Below are positions 25,101-38,500 of a stretch of DNA of 64,000 nucleotides, piece by piece. The stretch's first letter is position 1, and every line of letters starts with the position of its first letter. A model generated the notes under the pieces. The model saw only the letters and a list, made by a program, of their open reading frames with translations, was not told the DNA's origin and made no database searches. Position numbers and translations under genes: made by a program. This stretch comes from Hippopus hippopus (taxonomy: Eukaryota; Mollusca; Bivalvia; Cardiida; Cardiidae). The stretch is from positions 21,810,456 through 21,874,455 of the forward strand of contig OX328110.1 of assembly GCA_946811185.2 (NCBI GenBank). Direction: 5' to 3'.

Positions 25101-28100
25101 CTAATTATCACCCCACGTGACTCAATTTAGAAATCATCAAAAAATTTATCAAGACAAACATTCTGAACAGTTTTCAAGTTAATTGAGCAATAAATGTAGC
25201 CTCTAGAGTGCCCACAAGGTATTTCTTTAATTTGACCAAGTGACCTAGTTTATGACCCAAGGTGACCTAATTTCAAACTCATCCAATATTTCATCAAGAC
25301 AAACATTCTGACCAATTTTCAAGTCAATTGAGCAAGAAATGTGACCTCTAGAGTACCCTAAAGGTATTTCTTTAATTTGATATTGTGACCTAGATTATGA
25401 CCCCAGGAGACCCAATTTTGAACTCATCCTAGATTTCATCAAGACAAACATTTTAACCAATTTTCAAATTAATTGAACAATTAATGTGGCCTCTAGAGTG
25501 CCCTAAAGGTATTTCTTTAATTTGACCAAGTGACCTAGATTATGACCCCAGGTGATCAAATTTTGAACTCATCCTAGATTTCATCAAGACAAACATTTTA
25601 ACCAATTTTCAAATCAATTGAACAATAAATGTGGCCTCTGGAGTGCCCTAAAGGTATTTCTTTAATTTGATATTGTGACCTAGATTATGACCCCAGGTGA
25701 CCCAATTTTGAACTCATCCTAGATTTCATCAAGACAAACATTTTAACCAATTTTCAAATTAATTGAACAATAAATGTGGCCTCTAGAGTGCCCACAAGGT
25801 ATTTCTTTAATTTGACCTAGTGACCTAATTTAAGACCCAACATGACCCAAATTCAGACTCATGTGAGATTTTATCAATACAAACATCCTGACTAATTTGA
25901 AAGTCAATTGAGCAACTAGAGGCGCTTGAGCGCCTGTATCGCTCCACAGGCCTGATATTTCTATAATGGCGAAAGGAAGTTTTTAACAATTATCATTCAA
26001 TCCTGCATTTTAGCTCACTGAAGAAACAATTTGGTAGACAACCACCATAGGAACTTACCTGCAAAACAACAATGAAATCCAATGAATAGTTTTAGAGAAG
26101 AAATTTTTCAAAGATTTTACTTTATACCATAAAAGGAAAATGAGTCTCCCATAAAAGCCATGTTTTTTGACAGATCTTTTTTTTTTTTAAGGAATTCTGT
26201 AAACCTGTATCTAAGGAACATTCCTGCAAAATAATGCTATCCAAATAGCGGTTTGGGAGGAGAAGATTTTTAAAGGTTTTTTACTTTGGTTGCCATGGCA
26301 ACCAGAATTCTTCATGGAACACAATTATTTGAAGGAATTTGAAAGAGGACCACCAAAGGAACATTCCTGTGAAATTTGGTAAAAATCCAGTCAATAGTTT
26401 CTGAGGAGAAGTTTTTTAAAGAAAAAGTTTACGGACGCACGCACTGACGAACGGACGCACGACGGACACAACGCCATGACAATAGCTCGCTAGCCTTCGG
26501 CCAGTGGAGCTAAAAAATGTGGCCTCTAGAATGCCCACAAGGTATTCCTTTAATTTGACCTAGTGACCTAGTTTATGATCCCTGGTGACCCAAATCCAAA
26601 TTCATGGGAGATTTTATCAAGACAAACATTCTGACCAAATTTCAGGTCATTTGAGCTATAAATGTGGCCTCTAGAGTGCCCACAAGGTATTACTTTAATT
26701 TGACCTAGTTACCTAGTTTATGACCCCAGGTGACCCAATTTTGAACGGACTGTACACGTTGTGCTTGGGTGGGCTAACAAACTTAGAACAGGTTCACTAC
26801 ATACCAAAAAACAAAGCTCTATGTCTTCCACTTTTAGAAATGAAGAATTTTAAAGTTTTCCGTCTTTGTTCCTATGTTCGAACTTGTGACCCCCCTGGGC
26901 GGGGCCAGTTTTGACCCCAGCGGCATCATTTGAACATACTTGGTAGAGGTCCACTAGGAGATGCTACATACCAAATATCAAAGCTCTACACCTTCCAGTT
27001 TTAGAGAAGAAGAATTTTAAAGTTTTCCTTCTTTTTTCCTATGTTAGAACTTGTGACCCCAAGGGCTGGGCCAGTTTTGACCCAAGGGGCATCATATGAA
27101 CAAACTTGGTAGAGGTCCACTAAGAGATACTACATACCAAATATCAAAGCTCTACGCCTTCCAGTTTTAGAAAAGAAGAATTTTAAAGTTTTCCTTCTTT
27201 GTTCCTATGTTCAATCTTGTGACCCCCGGGGCGGGGCCAGTTTTGACCCTAAGGGCATTGTATGAACAAACTTGGTAGAGGTCCACTAGGAGATGCTACA
27301 TACCCAATATCAAAGCTGTATGCCTTCCAGTTTCAGAGAAGAAGAATTTTAAAGTTTTCCTTCTTTGTTCCTATGTTCGAACTTGTGACCCCCGGGGCAG
27401 GGCCAGTTTTGACCCCAGGGGCATCATATGAACAAACTTGGTAGAAGTCCACTAGGAGATGCTAGATGCCAAATATCAAAGCTCTATGCCTTCAAGTTTC
27501 AGAGAAGAAGAATTTTAAAGTTTTCCTTCTTTGTTCCTATGTTCGAACTTGTGACCCCCGGGGCATGGGCCACTTTTGACCCAAGGGGCATCATATGAAC
27601 AAACTTGGAAGAGGTCCACTAGGAGATGGTAGATCCCAAATATCAAAGCTCCACGCCCTCCAGTTTCAGAGACTAAGAATTTTAAAGTTTTCCTTCTTTG
27701 TTCCTATGTTCCAAACTTGTGACCCCCGAGGCGGGGCCAGTTTTGACCCCAGGGGCATCATATGAACAAAATTGGTAGAGGTCCACTAGGAGATGCTACA
27801 TACCAAATATCAAAGCTGTATGCCTTCCAGTTTCAGAGAAGAAGAATTTTAAAGTTTTCCGTCTTTGTTCCTATGTTCAAACTTGTGACCCCCAGGGCGG
27901 GGCCAGTTTTGACCCCAGGGGCATCATATGAACAAACTTGGTAAAGGTCCACTAGGAGATGCTACATACCAAATATCAAAGCTCTACACCTTCTAGTTTC
28001 AGAGAAGAAGATTTTCAAAGATTTTGCTATTTTTTCCTTTTTTGTTGCCATGGCAACTAGAGTTACGGGTCGAATTCAATCTCTTGAACAACTTTGGTAG

Positions 28101-29530
28101 AGCTTCACCCAAGGAACATCCCTGCCAAGTTTCATCAAGATTGGCCAAGCGGTTTAGAAGAAGAAGATGTTTAAAGGAATTGTGGACAGACGGACAGACG
28201 GACAGATGGACGCCGGACAACAACCGGTCACAATACCTCCCCTGAGCACTTCGTGCTCAGGTGAGCTAAAAAAACCATCATCAATACACATGTAGCAAAA
28301 ATTAACAAATTTCAACTAAGCACTGTGACCTTGACCTTTCAGAAGGTGAAATGTTTTTTGCTCCCAGCACATTGTCTATCCATAATGATCATTTATGCCA
28401 TATTATTGAAAAATCCAACCATGTCACATTTATAGGCCGGACAGGAACACCTGTCATTACCTGCACCTCGAAGTTGTTGGCCGCACACAAACACCTGTCA
28501 TCACTATAATTGTAGCAACTTTTGAAACTTTCATTCAAGCACTGTGACCTTGACCTTTGAGATGGCAACAGTTGTTGCATGTGACACATTGTCTATCCAT
28601 GGTGATCATTTGTGCCAAATTATTTTAGAACTGAACCATGCACCAAGAAGTTATTAGCCAGACACAAACACCACTATTTACTGAACACGCGCATGCACAC
28701 ACACATACACACACACAAAATGAAAGATAACTTACGCAAATCGTTTCACAATACCCAAGGCACAATCCTTCACTTCCAGCTCTTCATGATATTTACATCT
28801 AAATGTACAACATAACAAATAAACCATTTGAGTGCCGATCTTGGAAAAGGACATTAAATACATCTCTATGATACATTACATCAAGCAAGTCATCACATTC
28901 TTACGGATCAATACCATGGTCCTTGCACAAGCAGAAAATAATCAAATATTATAATAAAAAGTGTTGACTTATGTCAGCCTGTGCAGACTTTATGCTAACG
29001 CATTAGTTCCCCTTTTTACAGGGCATTTCTATTGTTCTTCTTTTTATATTGTTTTACATTAGTGTATCCATTTTTCGGATGAACTGTGACAAAATTGATT
29101 TCAGACTGTATAGTTCGGATATATTTGTGTATATATCTTTTAGTATGCAATGGCTGCCAAGAGTTTTATATTGGTCAAACAGGAAATAAACTTAAGAATA
29201 GAATTACAATACATAATCAACAGATTAGGGACCCTTCAACAAGACAAATACCAGTGAGTTCTCATTTAGATAGTTGTTGTAAAACAGATCCAAAATTTTC
29301 AATTTTTCCATTTTTTAAATGCAAATCACACGACGTTTCAGCTAGATTAACAAAGGAAAAAATATTTCATAAAAATTTTTTGTCCAAAATTGAATTGTAT
29401 TTAACCGTTACACTATGACGTAAAATAACGTTGGTTACGACGTTTTATATAAAGCGTTGCCCCGATGAGCTTTCCTAAGCGAAACCGGTTGGCACGTTGA
29501 AAATACTAATTGTAGTGTCATTTCTCTTTT

Positions 29531-29579
<49 letters not shown>

Positions 29580-32500
29580 CTGTGATATTTATGCATACGA
29601 AATCGAAATATTTGAGCCATGCCCTGGCAAAATGGGACTTAATGCATCTCTGTGATGCATTATACCAAGCAAGTCATCAAATAACTATGGATCCATAAAA
29701 TCCATTTTGTAAATTAACCATCTGAATTATAAGGTAAATTGGTCCTTTGAGCTGCAGAAAATTGACCAATTCAGCCTGCGTGGATTGCACAAGCTTAACT
29801 GTGTCAATACATTTTGCAGATGCAGTAAGCCTCCTTTTCACACAGCATGGTGCATATATGATGGAATGCACAAAATGGTCACATGGAAGAAAACCATCGT
29901 TTACTAATCCCGAGACTGGCAGGAGTTCACTCTATATTTTTGTAATCCAAAAATCAGTAACAAAAAGAAGCCAGGCAATGCGATGTCCCAGGTCAATCCG
30001 AAAGATACACGATAATTATGCACATTGGTCTATTTCTTATATGGGTGTTTAACTCTTTACCACACAACCCTGGTTTAAAGACCCTGAAATACACACATAT
30101 ATATCCACATATACAGTATACATGCTAGACCTTTGCCATATGGTCAGGAACAAGTAGATTTTTAAAGGTTTCTCTATATAAGCCCATGTAAAACTTGTGA
30201 CCCTTGGGCTGGGTAAAATTTGTGCTATAATCTGATGAATCTTCGATAAAGCTGCATGCTAAATTTGGTAACCCTAGGCCCTATTGTTTGGGACAAGAAC
30301 ATTTTCAAATATTTTTAATAATTATATTTTTCAGTTTTGTTGCCATATCATCCACAGATTTTACAGCAATCAAATTCTTTCAAAATTTCCTGAAGAGGAC
30401 CATGGCAGGATCATTTCTGTGAAGTTTGGTCAAAATCAGGCAGCTAGTCTCCGAAAAAAAGACGTTTAAAATAAGTCAACACAAGGATAGACGCACGACG
30501 GACAACTGACCATGGCATAAGCTTTCTTGCCTTCAGCCAGTAGAGCTAAAAACTAACCCACCAAAAAGTACATTTAAACTTGGCAATCAGCTTATTTTGA
30601 CAACACTGGCTTTAACAACACTGGAGTGCAAGGTAAAAGTTAACAATAGAAAACATACTTTGTGTCAGGTTCATATTCCCATTCTGATGATGTCAGCTTA
30701 GCTATACACCTTGTTTTCGTTGTTTTTCCTCCCATATGTACACACAGTTCATGCATCAGGCTTTCTATCTCAAACACATCTCTAATCCTGTTTGGAATCC
30801 CTGTTAGAGCATTGCCATGTATCCACTCTAGGCAGTACTCTACCAGCTGGTAGTTTTCCTGGGCACCCTGTGGTAAAGGACAAGCAAATGAAACTCTTTA
30901 TCACACAGTCCTGATTTTTTAACAACCGGTAAAGAGAAAAGTATTTAAAACATACAGAAAAAGGAAAAAATGCTGGTAACCAACATCTTCTCCTTTTCCC
31001 ACACGGTTTTCTACCCTATTAAAGACAGATAATGTGATTTTAGCAACATTTCTCATTTGCAAATGCTCTCAATTTAGTCCAGTCCAAAATTTTGTTGTTT
31101 GATAAAGAGTTACACCCTTTGCTTGACAATAAACAAGAGGGCCATGATGGCCCTAAAGTCACTCACCTGAGTCTTTTGACCAAACATGACCCATTTTCAA
31201 TCTCTTTTGAGATATCATGACAAACAATTTACTTAGCTTTCATAATTATTGGACTGAAAATTTGGCCTCTAGCATATACACAAGCTTTTTCTAGAATTTC
31301 TCTCAGTGACCTACTTTTTATCCAACCATAGCCAATTTTCCCATTGTAGATATTATCAAAACAAGGATCCTGACCACCTTTCATAGTATTGGACAGAAAA
31401 TGTGGCCTATAGAGCATACACAGGTTTTTTCTAAGATTTGTACTACTGACCTAGTTTCTGACCCAACATGACCAATTTTCGAAGTCATGTGAGATGTCAT
31501 CAAGTAAAACATTCTGACCAACTTTCAAGAAATTTGGACTGAAACTGTGACCTCTAGAGCGTATACAAGGTTTTCTTTTAAGATTTGACCCAGTGACCTA
31601 GTTTTTTGCCTGACATGACCCATTTTCAAACTTGTCCAAGATATCATCAAGACAAACATTCTGACCAAATTGCAAGAGTTTTGGACCAAAAATGTGGCCT
31701 CTAGAGTGCACACAAGGTTTTTCTAAGATATGACTTGTGATCTACTTTTTGACCAGACATGACCCATTTTAGAACTCGTCCAAGTTATCATAAAGACAAA
31801 CATTCTGACCAACTTTCAAGAGCATTGGACTATAAATGTGGCCTCTAGAGTGTGCACAAGGTTTTTCTAAGATTTGACCAAGTGACCTAGTTTTGGCCCA
31901 GCATGATCAATTTTCGAACTCATCCGAGATATCATCAAGACAAACATTCTGACCAAGTTTCATGAGTATCGGACTGAAAATGTGGCCTCTAGAGCGTACA
32001 CAAGGTTTTTCTAAGATTTGACCTACTGACCTAGTTTTTGACCCGACATGACCCATTTTCAAACTCGTCAGAAATATCATCGAGGCAAACATTCTGACCA
32101 AGTTTCATGAGTATCGGACTGAAAATGTGGCCTCTAGACTGTACACAAGGTTTTTCTAAGATTTGACCTACTGACCTAGTTTTTGACCCGACATGACCCA
32201 TTTTCAAACTTGTCTGAGATATCATCAAGACAAACATTCTGACCAAGTTATATGAGTATCTGACTGAAAATGTGGCCTCTAGAGTGTATACAAGGTTTTT
32301 CTAAGATTTGACCTAGTGACCTAGTTTTTGACCCGACATGACCCATTTTCAAACTCGTCCGAGATATCATCGAGACAAACATTCTGACCAACTTTCATGA
32401 GTATCGGACTGAAAATGTGGCCTCTAGAGTGTACACAAGGTTTTTCTAAGATTTGACCTAGTGACCTAGCTTTTGACCCGACATGACCCATTTTCAAACT

Positions 32501-35500
32501 CGTCCGAGATATCATAAAGACAAACATTCTGACCAAGTTTCATGACTATCAGACTGAAAATGTGGCCTCTAGAGTGTACACAAGGTTTTTCTAAGATTAG
32601 ACCTAGTGACCTAGTTTTTGACCCGACATGACCCATTTTCGAACTTGTCCGAGATATCATCAAGACAAACATTCTGACCAACTTTCATGAGTATCTGACT
32701 GAAAATGGGGCCTCTAGAGCGTACACAAGGTTTTTCTAAGATTTGACCTAGTGACCTAGTTTTTGACTCGACATGACCCATTTTCAAACTCATCCGAGAT
32801 ATCATCGAGACAAACATTCTGACCAACTCTCATGAGTACTGGACGGAAAATGTGGCCTCTAGAGCGTACACAAGGTAAAAGTTGACGACGGACGATGAAC
32901 GACGGACGACGCACGCCGGACACAGCACGATCACAAAAGCTCACCATGAGCACTTCGTGCTCAGGTGAGCTAAAAATGTAAGAGTTGTCCAAATTGAAGC
33001 CATTTGCAGAAAAAATGTTAAACCTTAAGCTGCTGAGCCTGACTCACTGACCTTTTGAGTCTGATCTTTGATCTACACTGTATGATAAGGGAGATATTTC
33101 TCCCAAAAAAGTAACTTTGAAATAGCAACCTTTGGGTCCGTATTCACCAACCAATCTTAAGAACATTCTAAGTCTTATTCTCCAAGTTTTTCCATATTTG
33201 AAAGTAACACAAATTCTGATTGGCTAAACCAAATAGCCAATCAGAAGTTGTGTTACTTTCAAAGTTAAAAAGTTATTGAGAATAAGACTAAGAACGTTCT
33301 TAAGAATGGTTGGTGAATACGGGCCCTGGCTTTTTACTTTTGACTTGAAGGTATAGTTTAATTTACTTAGCATGATAAGGATTAAATGTGGCTCAAATGG
33401 TAGGAGGCATTTCATCGGCTAGGAGGCATTGTGGGAATGAGCGAAAATGCTGGTTACCAGCATTTCCACTTTTCCTGTGCTTTTTTTTAAAAGACTTCTT
33501 TAACCGGTAATTGAAACTCAGGACTGTTCATTTACCAAACAACAAAATTTTGGATCATACCAAACTGAGACTCGGAGCAATTGAAGTCAACAATGTGAAT
33601 GTAGCTAAAATGATGATTTCTGTCTTTCATAGGGTACAAAACATTGTGGGAAAAAGTAGAAATTGCTGGTTACCAGCATTTTCTCCTTTCTCCACAATGT
33701 TTTCAAAAGCCTTCCTTCCCAGAGTCATGAAAACCAGGGATTGTTTGGTAAAGGGTTAAAGTGCTAAGCATTTTCAAAACAATTCCACGTTTTAACAAAC
33801 ATTAGAAAAAAGATTTTGAAAACACTGTGGGTCAAGAAATGTTGAAAGCATATGCAGACGACAAATTAAACACAGTTTAGATAATAAATGTGGCTAAAAT
33901 AATGCTGTTTATATCTGAAAGAGCAGAAAACATTCTTGGAAAAGGATACCAGTATTTTTTTTCTTTTCCAATAATGTTTTCCAGAGTCACTTTCTTCAGG
34001 ATTGTTACAAGACAGGATTGTTGGGCAAAGGGTTAAAAAAAAAACACTCACAAGACAGTACAAAGGTGGGTATTCATGTTTCTCTCCATTCGGGTTAATA
34101 AAGTTCTCGATCTGGTTCCACAAGCCCAAATAGTTTGAGTCCGCCAGCTTGAAATTTTCCACGGGTATTTGGTGAGTATCCTGACCTATCAGATAAATCA
34201 ACACTTTGTGTGTAATAACTTCACCAAACAATCTTATGTTTAACGAGCCCAAGAAAAAAAATTTTCCAACTGAGATTGCAGAAGATACTACGTCATGAGA
34301 GTAAAGTACATGATCAATACTTGGTTGATGTTTTCGGTCAGCATCCAATCAAATTTCATTTTGCATATATGCACCTTAGCCTGTTTACAATTGTAGCTCG
34401 GTTTCAAATGTGTACATACACAAGTAGATAGCTCCATGACATTTACTCCGAAAGTAGAATAAAACAGTCTCTAGAGGGGGTGAGTGCAACAAATTCGCAA
34501 ATTTTGTTGTTTTTAAAAAGCTTTGGCTGCGTTTCTTGCTTTTCATTAAACATGCAAATCAGAAACTGTCCACGTGCATATGCCTTAGCAATAATGACGT
34601 CACTTTTTTCCGCGAAACGGTGTAGTAGAAATTCCAGCATTTACTGTGGTTGATTTCTCGCGCTCATGACTGAAAATTGATCAAAACCGGGACCCAAAAA
34701 AATGATAATACACTAGTGTATTATCAAAAATGAGTCATGGGTTTAATGGTTTTATGTGATAAACTTACTTTAACACTTCAAAGGGGATATTCAAAATGAG
34801 TAGCAATGAGAACTCTTTTGTGGCTTTTAACCTATTCCAAACAACCCTGAGCTTTAACAGCCCTAATTAAGGCATTTTTGAAAGTATTATGGGAAAAGGA
34901 GAAAATGTTGGTGGCCATATGTCATAGAGAATATCTCACATGTATAAACCTACACTTACATTAACACTTCAATGGAGATATTCAAATTCAAAATGAGAAG
35001 CAAGGAGAAATCTTTTGTGACTTTAACTCTTTACCACACAATCCCGACTTTTAATGACCCTGAGAAAGAAGCCTATAGAAAACATTGTGGGAAAAAGAGA
35101 AAATGCTGGTTACCAACATTTTCTCCTTTTCCCACAATATTTTCTACCCTATCAAAGTCAGAAATCATCATATTACCAAGATTTAATTTGTCATCTGCAG
35201 ATGCTTTGAATTTGGTCCAGTCAAAAAATTTGTCATCTGGTAAAGAGTTAAGCAATTCCAAACAATCCTGAGTTTGCACAACCGTAAAGAAGGAATTTTT
35301 GAAAACATTGAGGGAAAAGGAGAAAATATTGGTGGCCAACATTTCTTCCTTTTCCTACAATGTTTTCAAATGTGAGACATTTGTCTCTACTTTTTAAAAT
35401 CCTTGGCAGAACACTGATTACCCCTATACAGAGAAACCAGAAAGATCCTGTCAAAGTACATTTAATCTCAACATCTAGTTGGATACTTCCTAGCTTGCAA

Positions 35501-38500
35501 ACAGAGCAAAATTGTACCCGAAGGACTTTAAATGAAGCTCCAATTTAAAATCCAGGACCCGGAACTCCAAACACAATGGAACCGGATCCTGATTTAATCA
35601 CCGCTGAACCTAGTAGAATTACTACCACTCTACTACCAAAGGAGAACAACCAACCTCGATAGATCGTACTGGTTACCAGCATTTTCTCCATTTCCCACAA
35701 AGTTTTACATAGGCTTCTTTCTCAAGGTCGTTAAAAGTCGGGATTATTTGGTAAAGGGTTAAATAAAGTAACTTCCTGTGAGGTTACTAAGGTTGAATGG
35801 CAAAGGTTCAGATTTTCAACTACTTACTAGCTGATGAAATTTTTTACATACTTACTAGCTGATGGAATTTTTTACATACTTACTAGCTGATGGAATTTTT
35901 TACATACTTACTAGCTGATGGAATTTTTTACATACTTACTAGCTGATGAAATTTTTTACATACTTACTAGCTGATGAAATTTTTTACAAGTCCAAATTGA
36001 AAGCATTTGCAGGCGACACATTGATTGTCACGTAATGGTAGCTTTCTTCAACAGGGTAGAAAAACAATGCGGGAAAAATGCTTGTTATCACAATTTTCTC
36101 CTTTTCTCATAATATTTTCAAATACTGCTTCTTTAAGGTTGTTGAAACTTAGAGGGCGGAGTTGTAAATACTTAATTTTTTACCACACTGTGACACAATC
36201 CATTTTTAACAACTCTTTAGTAGAAGGCTTTTGAAAACATTGTGGGAAAAGAAGAAAATGCTGGTAACCAGCATTTTCTCCTTTCCCCACAATGTTTTCA
36301 ACTTATTAAAAGAAGAATACTGTCATATGAAAAACATTGCAAAAGTCATCTGTAAATTTCTTCAATAGGGACTAGTTTAAAAGTTGGCTGTGTGGTAAAG
36401 AATTTGATCATAAGAAGATATGCTTGAACACAAAATTCTTTTAACAGACACAACAGCATTGCCCGTATTCACCAATCATTCTTAAGAGCATTCTTAGCCT
36501 TATTCTGAAGAATTTTCTAAAATTTGAAAATAACACAACTTCTGATTGGTTAAACCATTTGGTTTAACCAATCAGAAGTTGTGTTACTTCCAAATCCATA
36601 AGTAGACCAAGAATGTCCTTAAGAATTGTCTGTGAGTATAGACCCTATGATAGCACATCCTATCTACATGTGTTATAAGAATGACAGAAGACTTACTGTG
36701 TTCTATGCAGGTAAACCTATACCCTGTAGGAATTCTTCCTGAAATGATTAAAGAATGGAAAGCTTAATTAACTTTTGTTTTCATGGTGTTTAAGGCAGTT
36801 TTCAACATTATTTCAGTTCTATCATGGACTCACAAATCAAATCTGTCCCTGTATTGTAAGATAGAATGAGCTCACAATATGCAGAAAATTTACCAAAAGC
36901 AAACAGTTTGACTCTGGTGGACTTCAACCTAGGCCTATACTTTTTGCAGATGCATTTAACCCTCTTTCACCAGAGCATGGCTCATTTAAATTTTGAGAAA
37001 AACACAACAGTATATTAATGTCAAATAACTGAGAGTATAGATAGTCAAGATTGTAGTCAGAGGACAGCAACCTGAGAATTGATTTTAAGAAAAACATGAA
37101 AGTAGTAGAGCATTTGTGTATGGACATAAAGTTTAATCAAAGTACAAAAAGTCTTTTAATTCCTTTACCACACAATCCTAAGACCCTGATGGAGAAGGCC
37201 TTTGACAACATTGTGGGAAATGGAGAAAATGCTGGTTAATAGTATTTTCTCTTTTTACCGTAATGTTTTCTACCCTTTCAAAGACAAATACCATTATTTA
37301 AGAAACATCTTATTTGTTGCATGCAAAATGCTTTTAATTTTGTCATGTGCTAAAAAGTACTATATAATGGTGAACTATGCTCTGTTAAACTACACAAACA
37401 GAGTAAAACTAAAACTCAAAGCAATAACCACTTACCTGGGTCTATAAACCTATGGAGATGTTTTGTTATACCTTTCTCCAAAGAATACTCTATGATGGCT
37501 ATTTCACAAGGGAGGTAATGGCCGTCTTCCGTCCGACATAAAATTTGGAAACTCACAAAGTAGAACTTCTCTTCTGCTACTTCTGAAATTTTGACATGAA
37601 CTCATCAAAACATATTTGTATCCTATCTTTACATAATTCAATATTAGTTTTTTTCATGAACATTGGTGAGTTCTGATTGGCTGAAAATTTTTTTTCATAG
37701 CTCCATGGAAAAAAAAAAAAAAATCAGCAGTGCCGGAACTACTTTTGCAGTCATACTAATGTAAACAAACATGTATACGAGATTTCATAATGTTTTTCAT
37801 TCTGATTCTATATCGAGTCCGAAGTTCAAATTGCTAGCTGAATTTATTTTTTCTGAATACTAAAAAAAAAAACCCAACAGTAAATTCAAAGAGAGAACGG
37901 AAAACTCATTGTTACTCTGCTGGGTTTAAACAATCTTATATTCAACTTAACCCTAGCATATTGAACTTCTAATAATAAATCCACTCAATCTGCGAATGTT
38001 CAATACCATAATGACATCATAAATTACGTCATTTCTACGTCATGAAGGACCAGTTTTACCGCGCTATGAAATATCAATGAAAAGGACAGTAAATAAATAC
38101 GCAATGTTGGATTTACAAAAAAAGAGCAGTTAGAATTATTTAAGTGCATATTTGTTGTCTGTGATATTGAATTATAAGGAAGCGAAGCGGTTTCATACAA
38201 AGTGTGGCTAGGTTTTTTTTTTTCATACCTCCATGAAAACAAAAAAAATTCTCTTCATTCCTTAAATAAAAAAGAAATAATAATAAAAGTAATAATTATA
38301 ATAAACATTATAATTGAGCCATGCTCTGTGAAAAGGTTACTTAATGCATGTGCGAAAAGTTTCAACCCAAGTCAGCCTGCGCGATCCGCACAGGCTGACC
38401 TGGACCGAAACTTTTCGCTATTGGTCAATTTTCTGTATGTCAAAGGACCTGTCTATCTCATGATTAAGTCATTTGTTTAAAAAAAGTGGCTATTATGGAT

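Noticed and set aside
26720..27944. Recurrent MNKLGRGPLGDATY ORFs
   Set aside because: Frames of the 166-bp tandem core (GGGGCCAGTTTTGACCCC). Repeated at the unit period.
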